From Aricia agestis (lineage: Eukaryota; Arthropoda; Insecta; Lepidoptera; Lycaenidae), in the NCBI RefSeq assembly GCF_905147365.1, contig NC_056409.1, positions 8,003,001 to 8,067,000 of the forward strand: DNA of 64,000 nt. The letters run 5' to 3'. Positions 32,870 to 44,954 of this stretch are shown here, piece after piece (within the stretch, counting starts at the first letter, position 1; each line of letters starts with the position of its first letter). The position numbers and the translations under genes were made by a program. Under the pieces are notes generated by a model, which saw only the letters and a list, made by a program, of their open reading frames with translations, made no database searches and was not told the DNA's origin.

Positions 32870-33900
32870 TTTTTGTTCCCGGAAATATAATTTGGGAATA
32901 AATAATAATTTTAACGATAGCAATTTTAAAGCAATGATATTTAGTGCAGCTCTCTGCATGTTGTGGGTTTGGATAATAACAATTCATGTTTCTTTAACTA
33001 GTACTTACTCGTACTGGTAGCTCTTATTGCTTATATTATCTAGTGTCAGTTGATATCGACAGGCACTCGATAGTTGAGAACTTGAGACTACTGAGTACTG
33101 GCAATACAAATACCTTTACGCCAAAACGGATAATTTCGATTTTAGGCTTATTCTGAACTTCTAGTTATTAGACGAGTCCCTAACTAAATGCCCTTTGTTG
33201 ATATAAAGTAGTAGCTTTGGCTTGATATTTTGTCAATTATTGTTTTAATTAAAAATATACAAAGATGGGGATAAATTCTCACCTGCGTTTTTTTTTAATT
33301 TATATATTATATTATCACCTTTACAATCCATTTAACTACAATTTAGCATATTACATAAAAACAAAACATTCCATTAGGTACACCTTATAGGAACATTGGC
33401 AGCCGTACTAGTAATAACTGTGTCACAGCTGCCTGAATTTCTGAAGATTTTCTGTCAAATGTTGGATATAGCTTATCCTTACTTTAGAATTACTACATCT
33501 TGATCAATATGTGGTATTGTTACAAATGACTATACCTGACTATACATCAGCGATCACACTGGTGTGACACGTGTCGGAAGTGGACAGGCGGCGCGGAAGC
33601 GGCGTGATGTATGCGCATACGAAACAGCCTCCACGTCAACCGGAACCGCGGTATATAGGCATTAGTCTAATACCTAATACTAGAACTAACTTCACCCATG
33701 TAATGAACTAAATAACGCCCACAACTGCGTCGCGCTAATATCCTTCATCGCGGGAACCGTACATTTTCCGAGAACCGTAAGTACATAATGTACGGTTGAA
33801 TTTATTCCGAGATAATTCTACGTCCTTAAGTCTCAAAGTATCTACAAACCAAAAATCAGCAAAATCGGTTCAGTGGTTTGGGCGTTATGAGGTAAAAATA
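32870..33900. other. Unassigned sequence; GC-rich patch and an 11-bp inverted repeat
   Basis: A GC-rich patch at about 33540-33660 contains the palindrome gtatgcgcatac and tatata; it might be a promoter or enhancer. The arms aaccgtacatt and aatgtacggtt at 33755-33797 form a perfect inverted repeat. At 33845-33895 a fragment with agcaaaatcggttcagtggt resembles the 3' part of other retroelements. Confidence 0.4.
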
Positions 33901-34347
33901 ATCGGCCAAGTGCGAGTCGGACTCGTGCACGAAGGGTACCGTACCGCTATAAAGCGAAAGTAGGCAAAAATTGTGTTTTTTGTATGTGAGCCCCTCTTTA
34001 ATATTTCATTTTTTTATTATTATTAATAATTAAAGTACAAATAAAATTAAGAATTTTGTGAAAATTTCAAGTGCCTACCTGGTGCCTTTATTGACTACGA
34101 GCAAAAAAGGCAAAAAATATATGTTTGTTGTATGGGAGCCCCCTTAAATATTATTTTATTTTATTTTTAGTATGTATTTTGTTATAGCGGCAAGTGGCAA
34201 CAGAAATACACAATCTGTGAAAATTTCAGAAGTCTAGCTATAGTGGTTTTTGAGATACAGCCTAGAGACAGACAGACAGACGGACAGACATCTAAGTCTC
34301 AGTAATAGAGTCCCGTGTTTACCCTTTGGGTATGAAACCCTAAAAAA
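33901..34347 (-). repeat. R-repeat copy 3
   Basis: It starts atcggccaagtgcgagtcgg and ends tatgaaaccctaaaaaaa, the reverse of copies 1 and 2. A gaca tract lies at about 34267-34290. Confidence 0.8.
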
Positions 34348-35494
34348 AGGTGTAAAAATGTCCGGCACTGGAAGACGAGATTCCTCCACTTACCGCGAAG
34401 AATATAAGCTATGAAATTGAGCTTTACTCTTTCTGGACGGTTAGGTAGAACTTCAGAACTGAATACCTCCTAAAGTAACCTCGACCGAAACTCCATACCT
34501 CTGTAATGGCCAAACAGGTAAACTTTCAGCTTTACGAAACTGAGGAAGGTCTAGCTATCGCAGGCTCTTACTCTATGAGACAAATACAGACACATTCATT
34601 AGTCAAGACCACGGAGCTAATACTAAGAGGAGGTGTTGTAATCAAGTTTCCTTATGAAACGACGCGTGACAATTTGCGGGGTGAGGGGGTGTCAAGCTCC
34701 GCCCACTTCTTAATATTTCATCTATCGGCTAAAAGCAAAACTACTAGCTTAGGTCGATGTTGATGCTACTACGTAGTTCAACTATTTTACACTAGATGTC
34801 ATTTTGTCTTGAATATTATGGGACGTACTACGGCCCTGGATATTTTTTACGTTTCAAATAGTTATCATAGGTGACGACAGATGGCGGTTTATAAGTAATA
34901 TCATAATATATAATCACGGTTTTAGCTATTAAATGTGTTTAAGACTAAGTGTATAACAGTTTTCAGTATTCAAGTATGATTATTGTAATAAACGTATGCA
35001 AAATTATACGCATTTACGTCTGTATTATCTTTCAAAGGTTTGGCCACCTAGTGTCAAGTAGTATAATTAACGCTGAAAGCTGAAATGTTCTAGAACTTTT
35101 ATATTTAAATTACATTTAAAATTATTTACAAATGAAATGTGTTGGTATTTATATTATCAGAACGCCTGTCTGAGTGTTTTCGACATTGTAAAACACAATA
35201 CTCCATCCTTTCCTTGTTAAATACGCAGAAAACACCAATTTATTGGGAGTCTCGTTACGTGTGCACCTGACAAACGCTGAAAGTGTACTGATTTAAGCCC
35301 CGCCCACAATGATGACGTCAGGACCTAGTTGAAAATCACAGTGCACAGTTGCTTAGGCCAGCTCCTCTTTGTATGAGCTCCGTGGCCAAGACAGTCCGGT
35401 GTCCGCTGATGACAACAAAATACGAACAAAATACTAATGATATGACACCTGTCTGATTGTAGGTTCGACGTAAATTTGATTTTAATTACAGTAA
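34348..35494. other. Unassigned sequence
   Basis: No repeat recognised. An 85-codon open frame at 34506-34763 (starting MAKQVNFQLYETEEG) has no domain I know and no splice or promoter support, so it is not called. Confidence 0.45.
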
Positions 35495-35872
35495 CGGCCT
35501 GTCCATATCTCCACGTCACGACGTCGTCAACGTGACGTTCGTTGACGTGACGTGAAAATGTACGTCAACGTAACGTACAAATGCTCGTCACGGTCTAGCA
35601 ACATTTTACGTCTTTTTTTTATTAAATCCCTCTCTCCGTCTAATCTTAACAATAGCAGAAGCAGAATACGTATTGTGCGGTCCAAATCTAGATCAGTAGT
35701 GAAGAATGTAGCAGTTTTACAAGGCATGGTGACGTACAATGTTGCTACACCGTGACGTGCATTTTCACGTTACGTTTGACGTACATTTTCACGTCACGTC
35801 AACGTACCGTGCCACATTACTGCACCGTTCCACGTTGACGACGTCGTGACGTGGAGATGTGAACAGTCCTGG
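35495..35872. mobile_element. ACGT-dense MITE, about 378 bp
   Basis: Inverted ends share atctccacgtcacgacgtcg followed by tcaacgtg, and the arms go on pairing for over 100 bp. About twenty ACGT cores lie in the two arms, mostly as gacgtga or caacgtg. No target duplication is clear. The frames at 35527-35739 and 35552-35755 run through it in both directions and are not genes. Confidence 0.85.
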
Positions 35873-36200
35873 CGAGGGACAGACTGTATGATTGCTTTGT
35901 AATTTTGTATTCATTTTGATCGGTTTTTCAATAAAAATAGCTCAGTAATAGACACGAACAGTGAACACCCACTGTTTATTTATAGAGTTTGTTTTTGTTG
36001 TTGACTGTAGAGCATTGCTTGCTTTGCTCCGCTAACTGAAAGAGACAATATAATACTTAAAGATACTTAAAGCTAGGATATGTCGGAAGCTCTAAAGTCG
36101 AAATACTAAGCTAAGAAACTACTTTGATAATATGGATTAGAATGAAACATAGTTGCTAACTATTTTTTGATGTCTATTTATCTACTCGTATACATACTAA
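35873..36200. other. Unassigned sequence
   Basis: Nothing recognised. Confidence 0.5.
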
Positions 36201-36672
36201 CTAGTTATTTGACCGAGCTATGCTCGGTATTTGATAAAACACGAATAAAATGACATTTTCTAAAAATTATTCCTAGCTAGATCGATTTATCGTCGCCGAA
36301 ACCCCCTATACAGGGTGTAACAAAAATAAGTGATAATACTTTAGGGTGTGTACGTGTTCCTTGTAGAGAGTTCACGGTGAAAGTAGCAGCGCTGAAAGAC
36401 CAATTTTTTTTTTCACTTTTGTATGGGGAAACTCGTGACGCTCGGGCCCTTGCCCATACAAAAGTGAAAAAAATTTTTCGTCTTTCAAAGCTGCAACTTT
36501 TACAGTGAGCTCTCTACAAGGAACACGTACACACCCTAAAGTATTATCACTTATTTTTGTTACACCCTGTATACTAAATTTCATGAAAATCGTTGGAGCC
36601 GATTGCGAGATTCCAAATATTTTAACGATATATTATATAATTATATGTAATTGCTCGTTTAAAGATATAAGA
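36201..36672 (-). mobile_element. Helitron B, complete ends, split by a MITE
   Basis: On the minus strand it starts TCTTATATCTTTAAACGAGC and ends accgagcatagctcggt plus caaataaCTAG. Plus-strand A at 36200 and T at 36673 give the A/T target. The 17-base hairpin lies 7 bases before CTAG, a textbook Helitron 3' end. Compared with 4627-4976 it lacks part of the middle. Confidence 0.9.
36311..36569. mobile_element. Tc1/mariner-type MITE inside Helitron B, 259 bp
   Basis: The ends are cagggtgtaacaaaaataag and its reverse complement. The arms match almost perfectly for about 65 bp and pair further inward. The uninterrupted sister site at 4884-4895 reads cctatatacta; here cctata + element + tatacta implies a TA duplication. 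The CAG start and TA target fit Tc1/mariner. The 70-codon frame at 36372-36584 is not a gene. Confidence 0.95.
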
Positions 36673-36846
36673 TATTATTAATGCAAAAGTGTATGTCTGT
36701 CATAAGCTCTTCACTGCAAAACTGCTGAACCGATTTTGCAAAAAAATTGTAATAGAGATACTTTGAGTCCCGGGAAAGGACATTGGTTACTTTTTGTCCT
36801 AGCAAAATGTAAATACTGGCCCAACGGTGTTACGGGCGTCATCTAG
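36673..36846 (+). mobile_element. Helitron A-related fragment with a CTAG end
   Basis: It reads aatgcaaaagtgtatgtctg, then aaactgctgaaccgattttg, and ends gttacgggcgtcatctag before T. It joins directly to the right end of Helitron B, so its own 5' end seems lost. The same sub-family occurs at 42270-42470. Confidence 0.6.
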
Positions 36847-37081
36847 TTAGTATCGACTGTTACTCCATCATAGTGATTATTTTTCTTTTAGCTTTTCAGA
36901 TTAAATATGCTAAGTCATAGAAACATCTGTTAGTTTTTACGTCTTTATTCCTGTTATAAGGGTCCATTTTAATTGCTGATAGGGCTAATGAATAGAACCA
37001 CCCGTATCACTTCGAACCCCCATAACTTTGTAAGTCTGTAGGAAGTGACAAGCGTATATTGTCCCTCAATATAAACTTTAA

Positions 37082-37227
37082 AACAGCCTCTACACGTTGG
37101 CCGTGTTTGCCCAACAGAAGGGGACGGCGCTATACCAGAAAGAAAGACGCAAATAATTCAATCTCTTTTTTTAGTATAGCGCCGTCCTCTTCTGTTCGGC
37201 AAACACGGCCAACGTGTAGAGGCTGCT
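37082..37227. mobile_element. TAA-flanked hairpin MITE, 146 bp
   Basis: The arms share cagcctctacacgttggccg and go on as tgtttgcc...cagaag(g)gga cggcgctata with few differences. TAA lies at 37079-37081 and 37228-37230. Confidence 0.85.
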
Positions 37228-37419
37228 TAATGTAGATCAAAAATAAGATATGTGACGATGATAACAGTTTTTGTATATCCCTCGATCGTGGAAAATCGAG
37301 ACACAATATATTTATATTGTTATCGCGGTCGCCGGTGTCCTTATGAGGGTTGAGGGGTTAAAAAAATATTTAAATGAATTTAATTGGCTTATTTTATTGG
37401 CTTAAAAAAGAAATAAATT

Positions 37420-37844
37420 ATCGGCCAAGTGTGAGTTGGACTCGCGCGCGAAGGGTTCCGTACCATTATAGAGCAAAAATAGAAAAAAATGTGTTTTTGT
37501 ATGGGAGTACCCCCGTAATATATATATTTTTTAATTTTATTATTAATTATTAAAGTATAAATACAGCTGAGTATTTTGCGTACATTTCAAGTGCCTACCT
37601 GTTGTCATCATTGATACAGAGCAAAAAATGTTTGAAAAATCACGTTTGTTGTATGGCAGCCCCCCATAAATATTTTATTTATTTTGTTTTCAGTATTTGT
37701 TGTTATAGCGGCAACAGAAATACATAATCTGTAAAAATTTCAACTCTCTAGCTATTACTGTTCTTGAGTTACAGCCTGGAGACAGACGGACACGCATCGA
37801 AGTTTCAGTAATAGGGTCCCGTTTTTGGTACGGAACCCTAAAAA
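37420..37844 (-). repeat. R-repeat copy 4
   Basis: It starts atcggccaagtgtgagttgg and ends ggtacggaaccctaaaaa, the same orientation as copy 3. The 80-codon frame over it (37690-37932) is not a gene. Confidence 0.8.
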
Positions 37845-38311
37845 TGGCGATATTTATATAATGAAACTGCAGCATTACAGTTCGATCTGAAGGTGTGGTG
37901 CTCAAAGATTTCAAATACTTTGGATAAGGCAATGCGTTTAGCTACTTGAAAAATGCTATACCGCTATTTTTCCTTAACATGACATGTCTATTTAAATATT
38001 ATACATTACATACATCTTAGATATATTTTTCTTATGAGGCGCATGAAAGTACATTTTCATAAATGGAAACAAACCCACGACCGACCGACCGACTCGCATT
38101 ATTAAACCACGTCCGCGTCAATGAGCGCCGTATGTAATCCGTTCATATTATGTAGATTTTAATTACACTCATATTACTAATCTCTTCATTATAACTGAAG
38201 CCATGAATGGATGAAGTGAGTAACTAACAATTTGAAAACTGACCTTTTTTGCATAAATGGAGGCTTTAGGACCGGGAAACTGATTTGAAATAAAAAACAT
38301 GTGGATTCTAG
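37845..38311. other. Unassigned sequence
   Basis: Nothing recognised. A short cgaccgaccgac run lies at about 38080. Confidence 0.5.
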
Positions 38312-38936
38312 GTATATGTCGCAGCCAACTGCTTAAAATAGCCGTTCCATCAAACAGCCTTTGACTGAACAACGCCATTCAATAACACGTCTAGTTTTTT
38401 AATTGAATATTCGAGTCGCTCCAAACGTTCAACACTACAGCTGATTCAAAAGCCGCCGTCTAATTTAATTAGTTCAGAGCTCACCACTGCGGCGCTAGGT
38501 GCGTTTTGTTTACAATATGGCGTCAACTAGCCGGTGTTGTTTTAAAATATTTTTCGGAAAGATAATATTAGTAAATATACGTTACAACTCACAAGACGTG
38601 TTAATTAAAGAGACGAAAATTATGGGGACACATACGAGTGAATCAAAATTTAAACAAATATTCGAGAAGAAATTACGGGTTAATGAAATGCATCACCTAG
38701 GTACTTATGGCAATAGAATAATCTTCCAAGAATTTTTTTTACAAAAAGTTTTCCAATTCTGTCAAATCACATACTAAAATAATGGTCACTTTAGTTAATT
38801 TGCCATTTAATCAGATGGCTAAACGTCGTCTAGCTGTAATGTTGAACGTTGCCGTGTAAATTGAATGGCGTTGTTCATTCAAAGGGCCTGCTGTTTGATT
38901 CGACGGCTATTTTAACCAATCGGCTGCGACATATAT
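38312..38936. mobile_element. Inverted-repeat element, about 625 bp
   Basis: Ends share tatatgtcgcagcc, and inward aaaatagccgt, atcaaacagc and gaacaacgccattcaat occur in both arms with small differences. A 92-codon frame (38499-38777, plus) fills much of the centre, starting MRFVYNMASTSRCCFKIFFG. It has no transposase motif I recognise, but its position in the middle of a TIR element makes it worth a search. Confidence 0.75.
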
Positions 38937-38984
38937 AATATTTTAATATATTAGCTAGATGATGAGGTAGGCAAGTTACAAAGT

Positions 38985-39056
38985 TTGTTAAAATTATAAG
39001 GGAAAGACAGACACGTTAAACTTGTAACACCCCTCCTTTTTGTCGGGGGTTAAAAA
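38985..39056 (+). mobile_element. L-repeat 3' end, second copy
   Basis: It contains gacagacacgttaaacttgt and acacccctcctttttgtcgg followed by gggttaaaaaa, the end seen at 29660-29785. Confidence 0.55.
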
Positions 39057-39248
39057 ATGAGTATTTGCTCATATTATATTGATGTAAAATGTTAGTTACC
39101 TACTTCATCCACTCATGTCTTCAATTATTAGGTACGTACAATGAAAGTAGCTTATTCCGTACCGGCTTAATGCCTCGTATTGATAAGCTGAAACGTCTTT
39201 TCATATTTAATGGTTCATTACTCGGATCGGATTTTCTTCTTTCATATA

Positions 39249-39637
39249 CGTGGCCATGCTTCGGCACGAATGGGCCGGCTCGACCGGAGAAATACCACGT
39301 TCTCACAGAAAACCGACATGAAACAGCGCTTGTGCTGTGTTTCGTAGAGCTAGTGAGTTTACCGGAGGCCAAATCCTCTACCCTATTCCCTTCTCTACCC
39401 TCTCCCCTATTCCCTTCCCTTCCCTTCTCTACTCTCCCCTATTCCCTTCCCTTTCCTTCCTTACCCTCCCCTATGACCCTGTTCCCTCTTAAAAGGCCGG
39501 CAACGCAAGTGCGTTGAGAAGAGCTGCACAAGTGTGCAGCTCTTCTGATGCCCCGTCCATGGGCGACGGAAGTTGCTTTCCATCAGGTGACCCGTTTGCT
39601 CGTTTGCCCCCTTTAAATCATTAAAAAAAAATCCTTT
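39249..39637 (+). mobile_element. SINE A, full length
   Basis: It begins acgtggccatgcttcggcac, carries a pyrimidine-rich (ccctattcccttcc)n block in the middle, then ggccggcaacgcaagtgcgt, cgacggaagttgctttccat and caggtgacccgtttgctcg, ending in an A run. A short self-complementary duplication (agagctgcacaagtgtgcag) lies before the 3' part. I see no box A/B, so it may be a truncated LINE derivative. The 142-codon frame is not a gene. Confidence 0.9.
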
Positions 39638-39774
39638 GGCGAATTTTGCTTACGTTAGTATTAATGGAAGCAATTAGTACAGATACCAAGAAGGGTACCT
39701 ATTTCTTTATCAAATACTGTCTTACGTTATTATAATTTACTTGATTTTAGCCTTGTGTACATCTATCTAAATCA

Positions 39775-40165
39775 AAATCAAAAATATTTATTTCCAAATA
39801 GGTTAACTGAGCCGAGAAGAACCAGCGTAAGAAACTCGCACGGGGTCACCTTTTACCAAAAAGGTGGAAAATAACAATGATAGTTTTAACTAATTTACGC
39901 TAAGTATGTAAGTAAAGTAAGTAAAAATATGGTACATTTATATAGAAGCGACCTATGGTCAGTCAGCTTATTTTTCCCAAGGTGTACTATCATTGAGAAA
40001 AACAGTTACCTTATAATAAGCCTTAGCACACAAACGATCTTTAACAACTTTTTTGAATTTATTAATTGAAAGATTTTGGACGTCGTCTGGGATATCTAAA
40101 TATTATATCTAATATAATCTATATAATATTTAAGAAATAATAGTTTGTTAGTCTCGCTCAAATTT
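39775..40165 (+). mobile_element. Unclassified retroelement 3' region
   Basis: The stretch with gagccgagaagaaccagcgt and aagaaactcgcacggggtca, followed by aaagattttggacgtcgtct, is one I recall as a common lepidopteran non-LTR 3' region. No second copy in the window allows boundaries to be set. Confidence 0.4.
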
Positions 40166-40620
40166 GAGAACACCTATATATACGCCTTAATATTAGAGGG
40201 GAAGTGATACGAAGTTCACCGGAACATCTAGAAACAAATATTATTACATTGTAAAAAAAATAAACTTTTTTATGTCTCTATAACATTCTACACGTTCGTA
40301 TCTCTAGTGTTGGTCTATAATGAGCTAACGTGGAGAGGTGCCTTAAAACTGAAGGGTATTTTCATTTTATTAAATAACATTCGGTCGGATTTCCCTTTGA
40401 AAAACTTCAATACCCTTTTAAAGGCCTAAAGCTAGATAAGACAGAGTAGGTGTGACAGAGAATATGCGCTCTTCGTTATTCTGCGTTTGTTTGTAGAATT
40501 TGTTTGTTTGATTTTCATGTGTTAGGATTGTTATAATAACTATATATTATGTTATGCTTAAAAAAAAGTATTTAAAGGCTACGAAAAATTTGAAAATAAA
40601 TCCTCATATAGAGCTACAAA
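40166..40620. other. Unassigned sequence
   Basis: Nothing recognised. Confidence 0.5.
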
Positions 40621-40747
40621 TAATAAAAACTAAGGAAACGTAACTCCCAACTGATAGGTACTATTACCGCTTTGGTTCCTTTCGAACTGTCATGTAACGT
40701 CAGCCTGATACCACCCAAGGCCACCTAAATATTGCAAATGTATTAAA
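40621..40747. mobile_element. MITE Y, truncated copy
   Basis: It reads taataaaaactaaggaaacg, then cctttcgaactgtcatgtaa and ggccacctaaatattgcaaa. It matches the right half of the full element at 52778-52989 read in reverse and stops before the second end. Confidence 0.8.
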
Positions 40748-42269
40748 AATTTTCTTTTTTTTTTTGAGACGAGGAAAGCCGTTGCGCATGCCGGAGGGTT
40801 TGGGGACAACTTCCCCGGGTATGTAGAACTCGCTGGTGATGGACTGGACAATAATCTCTATATCCGAGATTTCTCTGCTAATCGATTACTCTATGTATTC
40901 CTTTTATCTCCTCCGCCCCGGCCCATCTTTGTGAAGATCGAGTTTTGTTAAGTAAAGCTCAAAGTAGTCAAGTTCACTTCCTCGACTGCCTTTTACTCCG
41001 ACTCGATCGGTCTATGAATATAATCACCCGGACGAAGACTCGGGGTTGTCTCATTAGTTTAAGTGAAAAGTTTCGCTTTGACACCGCCAATTAAACACAA
41101 AGTAAACCTTATCACCCCGCAATACGGTCCCTAGTCCGTTAATTGCTTATCCATCGATAGGGCTGACGACTGAATCTACCACTGTTATGTAACACCGACG
41201 CAGTGTAAAACAAAGACGTTTAATGCTATAATACTGGTATTCGATTATCGCCTATTTGCAGCGGAAATATGGCACAAATTTGCATCTGCGCAGCCAATTA
41301 TACAACCGGGAACAGGTTGACATGGTTACATAATTGGCATGTGCCGGGGCTAAGTAATTACGTAATAATATAACCAGTAAGGGCGGATGCTAGAAAATCT
41401 AGGTGCACTAGAAATGGCTATGGTCCTATTATAGGTTTTCGGGTGGGAGATGAATTCAGAGAATGAATCAATGGCGTATTGTATCTTATAACACCTAAAA
41501 CCTACAATATGAGGTAAACACCTAATTATTATCAAACATCGGTACTTAGAGTTCATACTACCTACAAAAAGTCTTTATTGACACTCCAACTATTCTCAAC
41601 CAAAAATGTAAGGTGCCTACATTAGGATAGAGCTGCCATCTTTGGGTGGTTTGATTTACCTTATCAAAGGTATATTTTAGTGAAGATAAAGATGAAGTTG
41701 TCTAGTCCAATTAATGTTATCTAATATGGGCTACGGCTGTATCTCGAACAGATAGGCGCTAGTGTGGCCACACATGGTCTTCCCGCGTCACCGACACGTA
41801 ATAACACTTGCAAGATAACGCACAGCTGGACGAATGTTGCATATCAGATAATAATATTATGTTATAATATTATGTTTTCTATACAAGTACATACATATTG
41901 TAATATTGTAGTCGGAAAAGATTTGATTTTGAATATAAATGAGCGCAGATATAGAGCAAGCCACGAGAAAAAAGCAAGCGATAGCCTGTTAAAATATATT
42001 TTATCACTACAAAATGTTCGGGCGTGCAGCGTTCCCTTCAAAAATACTACTAGTATTTTAGTAACAACTCGTAGGAACTACGGACCCGTTTAACTGACAT
42101 ACAAAAAGTTTGACGTGGGTGAAGCGCCTTAATCGATTTACTTTATCTAACAGATAAAACTTCTATTCATCCACCCACTTACAAGATAATTTCAATAGCA
42201 ATAACTGTATAAAACAAAAGCTTATTACAGACTTAAAAATAAAAACTACACGTCTTTTCAGCTGAAAAA
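40748..42269. other. Unassigned sequence; possible single-copy regulatory DNA
   Basis: No repeat recognised. The stretch 40850-41180 is mixed-composition DNA without open frames, as expected of regulatory sequence. The frames at 41350-41556 and 41764-42093 are not supported. Confidence 0.4.
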
Positions 42270-42470
42270 TCCATACAAATAATATTATAAACGTGAAAGT
42301 ATTTTTGTCTACATGTTAGCTCTTCACGCCCAAACCGCTTAACAGATTTTGCTGAATTAATTATGGAGATACTTTGAGTCCCAGGAAAGGACGTAGGATA
42401 CTTTTTAGCCCGAAAAAATGTACGATTCGAAATCAATTTTGGCGCAACAAAGTTGCAGGCGCCATCTTGT
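42270..42470 (+). mobile_element. Helitron A-related 5' fragment
   Basis: It starts tccatacaaataatattata and goes on with ggagatactttgagtcccag and aaaggacgtaggatactttt, as in the fragment at 36673-36846. It ends near gcgccatcttgttattgg without CTAG. Confidence 0.65.
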
Positions 42471-44954
42471 TATTGGTAATGTATACGAAAAATGGCTCCC
42501 GGCATTTGTATCGTAATAAATATCGACTTGTTCACTGGATATTTGCTCCTCATCCCGCGAGTTACGGCGCCTTTACAATGTTAATTAGACCGCTGCACGC
42601 TGTAGGCTAATACAGTATTTATTTGAATTTCATGTTCTGCGTACTGAGTAGGGTTACCATAGAAAGCGTTGGAAAAACAATGTTTTACTTAGTGTCACCT
42701 AACATTATAGTATCATTTTTTTCGTTAAATTGTGTTTAACAATCCCTCTGAAAAGATGAGACTGGCGCAAAGTCCTTAGAGGCTATTCACGTTGACCTCA
42801 AAAAACTCTGTATGTTATGCGGAATGTGCTGCGACCAAAACAAGATGTTCACAAGTCACAGCTGATGTTAAGCCACATTTTAAAAAATTACGATCCTTTC
42901 TTGAAGGTCGTCGAGTCGTTTAGAAAAATTCCTTCCGCAAGCTGGTCTCAAACCTTGATATCTAATGCATGGCGATATACTTATACTCATAATATAGTAC
43001 TGTATTAGTTATTACCCTACCTAACAATAATATAATCTTTATTTGAAGCAAAATTATGAACAAAACATGCACACTGCACAGTAATACAGTTGAATATCAC
43101 ATCAATAATTATTGTAGAGTCCGTTGTTTCCACAGAGACCAGCGCTATCGTGGTAAATAAACTTGTGCAAATTCTCATTATGTCGTAATCATGGTTACCC
43201 TACTTTTGGGTTAAAGTAATTAAGCGTCCTCCGCTTTTATTCGCTTACCTCTACGATTTCGCTAGAATTATGTTTTACGAATTTTCCCGTGCTACATAAA
43301 ATTACATTCGCTTTTTATTATTTCAATTTTCATTTTCGGTAACCCATTTATAAAATTTAATTACACGTACACAAAAGACGTGAAAGAGCGAAATATCCGA
43401 TCGAGGCACTCGATTAAATTGACCCTGAATGTCCTCGAGGGGGGTTTCCTCCGGGGCTGATGTGATTCGTTCTTTTGATGTCCCTTCAAATTTCCGCTGC
43501 GAAAGCGGCTAATTGCCGTCACGTGGACGCGGCGTTGGGCAACGCCGATGAGAATCACGGGTTCTCCGCGGTCGTCGGGAACGTCACGCACTCGAATTAA
43601 AGCATAAAGTTAATATACCTAGAATAGAGAAACAAAGGCCTGAGCAAGAGAGATGTCACTATCAGTAACACTGCGTGGTAAAAAGTGACGTGTGATACAT
43701 GACAGCAGCACTCTTTTTTTGACGTCCAGTCCGCACGTGCCGCACGTTGACAATTTAATATCTTAGAAATCATGTTCAATCATGCTTGTGTAAGTGTATA
43801 CGTACAACGATGTCAATACTTGGATATGGCATACGCCATCAAAACTGTAGCAATGTTTTTGTATGCAAAATGTGTATCGAGAAAATATTGTCGTCCTTTT
43901 TGTCTTACAGTAATAGCATATACTACTTTCTCTTCTCACTCATTTTACGCTTTCAATGCATATTTTACGTAATCAATGCATTAAACACGTCCGACTGTCA
44001 CCGCGTCCTATGGCACACTGCTCTCAGATGAGTGAGCTCACTCATTTCGAGGGTGACACATTTTCGCGCTGACCATTGTATGGAATGCCTTTTCTAAAGG
44101 TTATAATTCTATGTATACGTACACACATTTTTCACACAGATGAAAACCAATTTTGGTTTCGTTTGACAGCTCTAGATTGTTGCACTATTGTGCTAGGTAT
44201 ATTAACTTTATGAATTAAAGTGACCTTAATTAAGTCAGTCGCGTAAAGGTGTCCCGGCGATATCAGGTGTAAGCGAATAGATTCGTATTCTGTACCCGTT
44301 ACCCTTGTCAACCGTCAATATTTGCATCCGCCTACTCCGTGGTGCTGGCGCTGACGTGACTTTAATAAAGTCATCTCGACTGGGATTCGTATTCAAATGT
44401 AGTTCTTATCTCGTCCTTACTGAATAAACGTTTCAATATAGCTTCTTGAATAATATGTAATACTAAGTTTTCACAACTGAGTCGACAAATTCAACGTAGC
44501 GTTTGTCCCAGCCTTACCTCGGGGAGTTAATCTCCGTATCGAAATGGGGCAGTAAGTTTTACAGTCGTGCCGGAATAGCTTACGTGACTGTTGCGTACAC
44601 TCGTATACGTCTACTAATTAAAAGCACATTAACATATTACCTGCGCCATCTATTTTAGGGCTCATGAATAGGAATGTGGAGCGTGCTAACGTGTCCTAGG
44701 TCATCGGAATGAAACTTGCGACCTATCGCGTCCCCCGAGTACGCCTTCCTACGTTGTGTTTCCACCCTCTTTTTTTAAATTAAACAGACGTCACGGCGAA
44801 CCAGCTGGCAACAGACTCATCCACGTGGAAAATTAAAAAGGTAATTCAGTTGGTACGTTGAAAATTCACAATTTCGGGTGGAAGACACGCGGCGCTTTCG
44901 ACAAACATCAACGACTGTCAACAGTACCACGGCAATGTTTCTATTCGATCATTA
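42471..44954. other. Unassigned sequence; candidate regulatory block at 43200-43590
   Basis: No repeat family recognised in 2.5 kb. The block 43200-43590 is GC-richer, free of repeats, and contains an E-box cacgtg at 43520-43525. A perfect 18-bp palindrome lies at 44028-44045. Frames at 43361-43591, 43772-43972 and 43786-44031 are unsupported. Confidence 0.4.
44028..44045. repeat. Perfect 18-bp palindrome
   Basis: The sequence atgagtgagctcactcat is its own reverse complement, with no spacer. Confidence 0.95.

Noticed and set aside
37082..37227. piggyBac-type MITE because TTAA lies at both sides
   Set aside because: The TAA triplet gives better matching ends and agrees with the other TAA-flanked MITEs; the ends lack the CCC start of piggyBac.
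39089..39517. 142-codon plus-strand frame
   Set aside because: It runs from unique sequence through SINE A and its minisatellite; no conserved domain.
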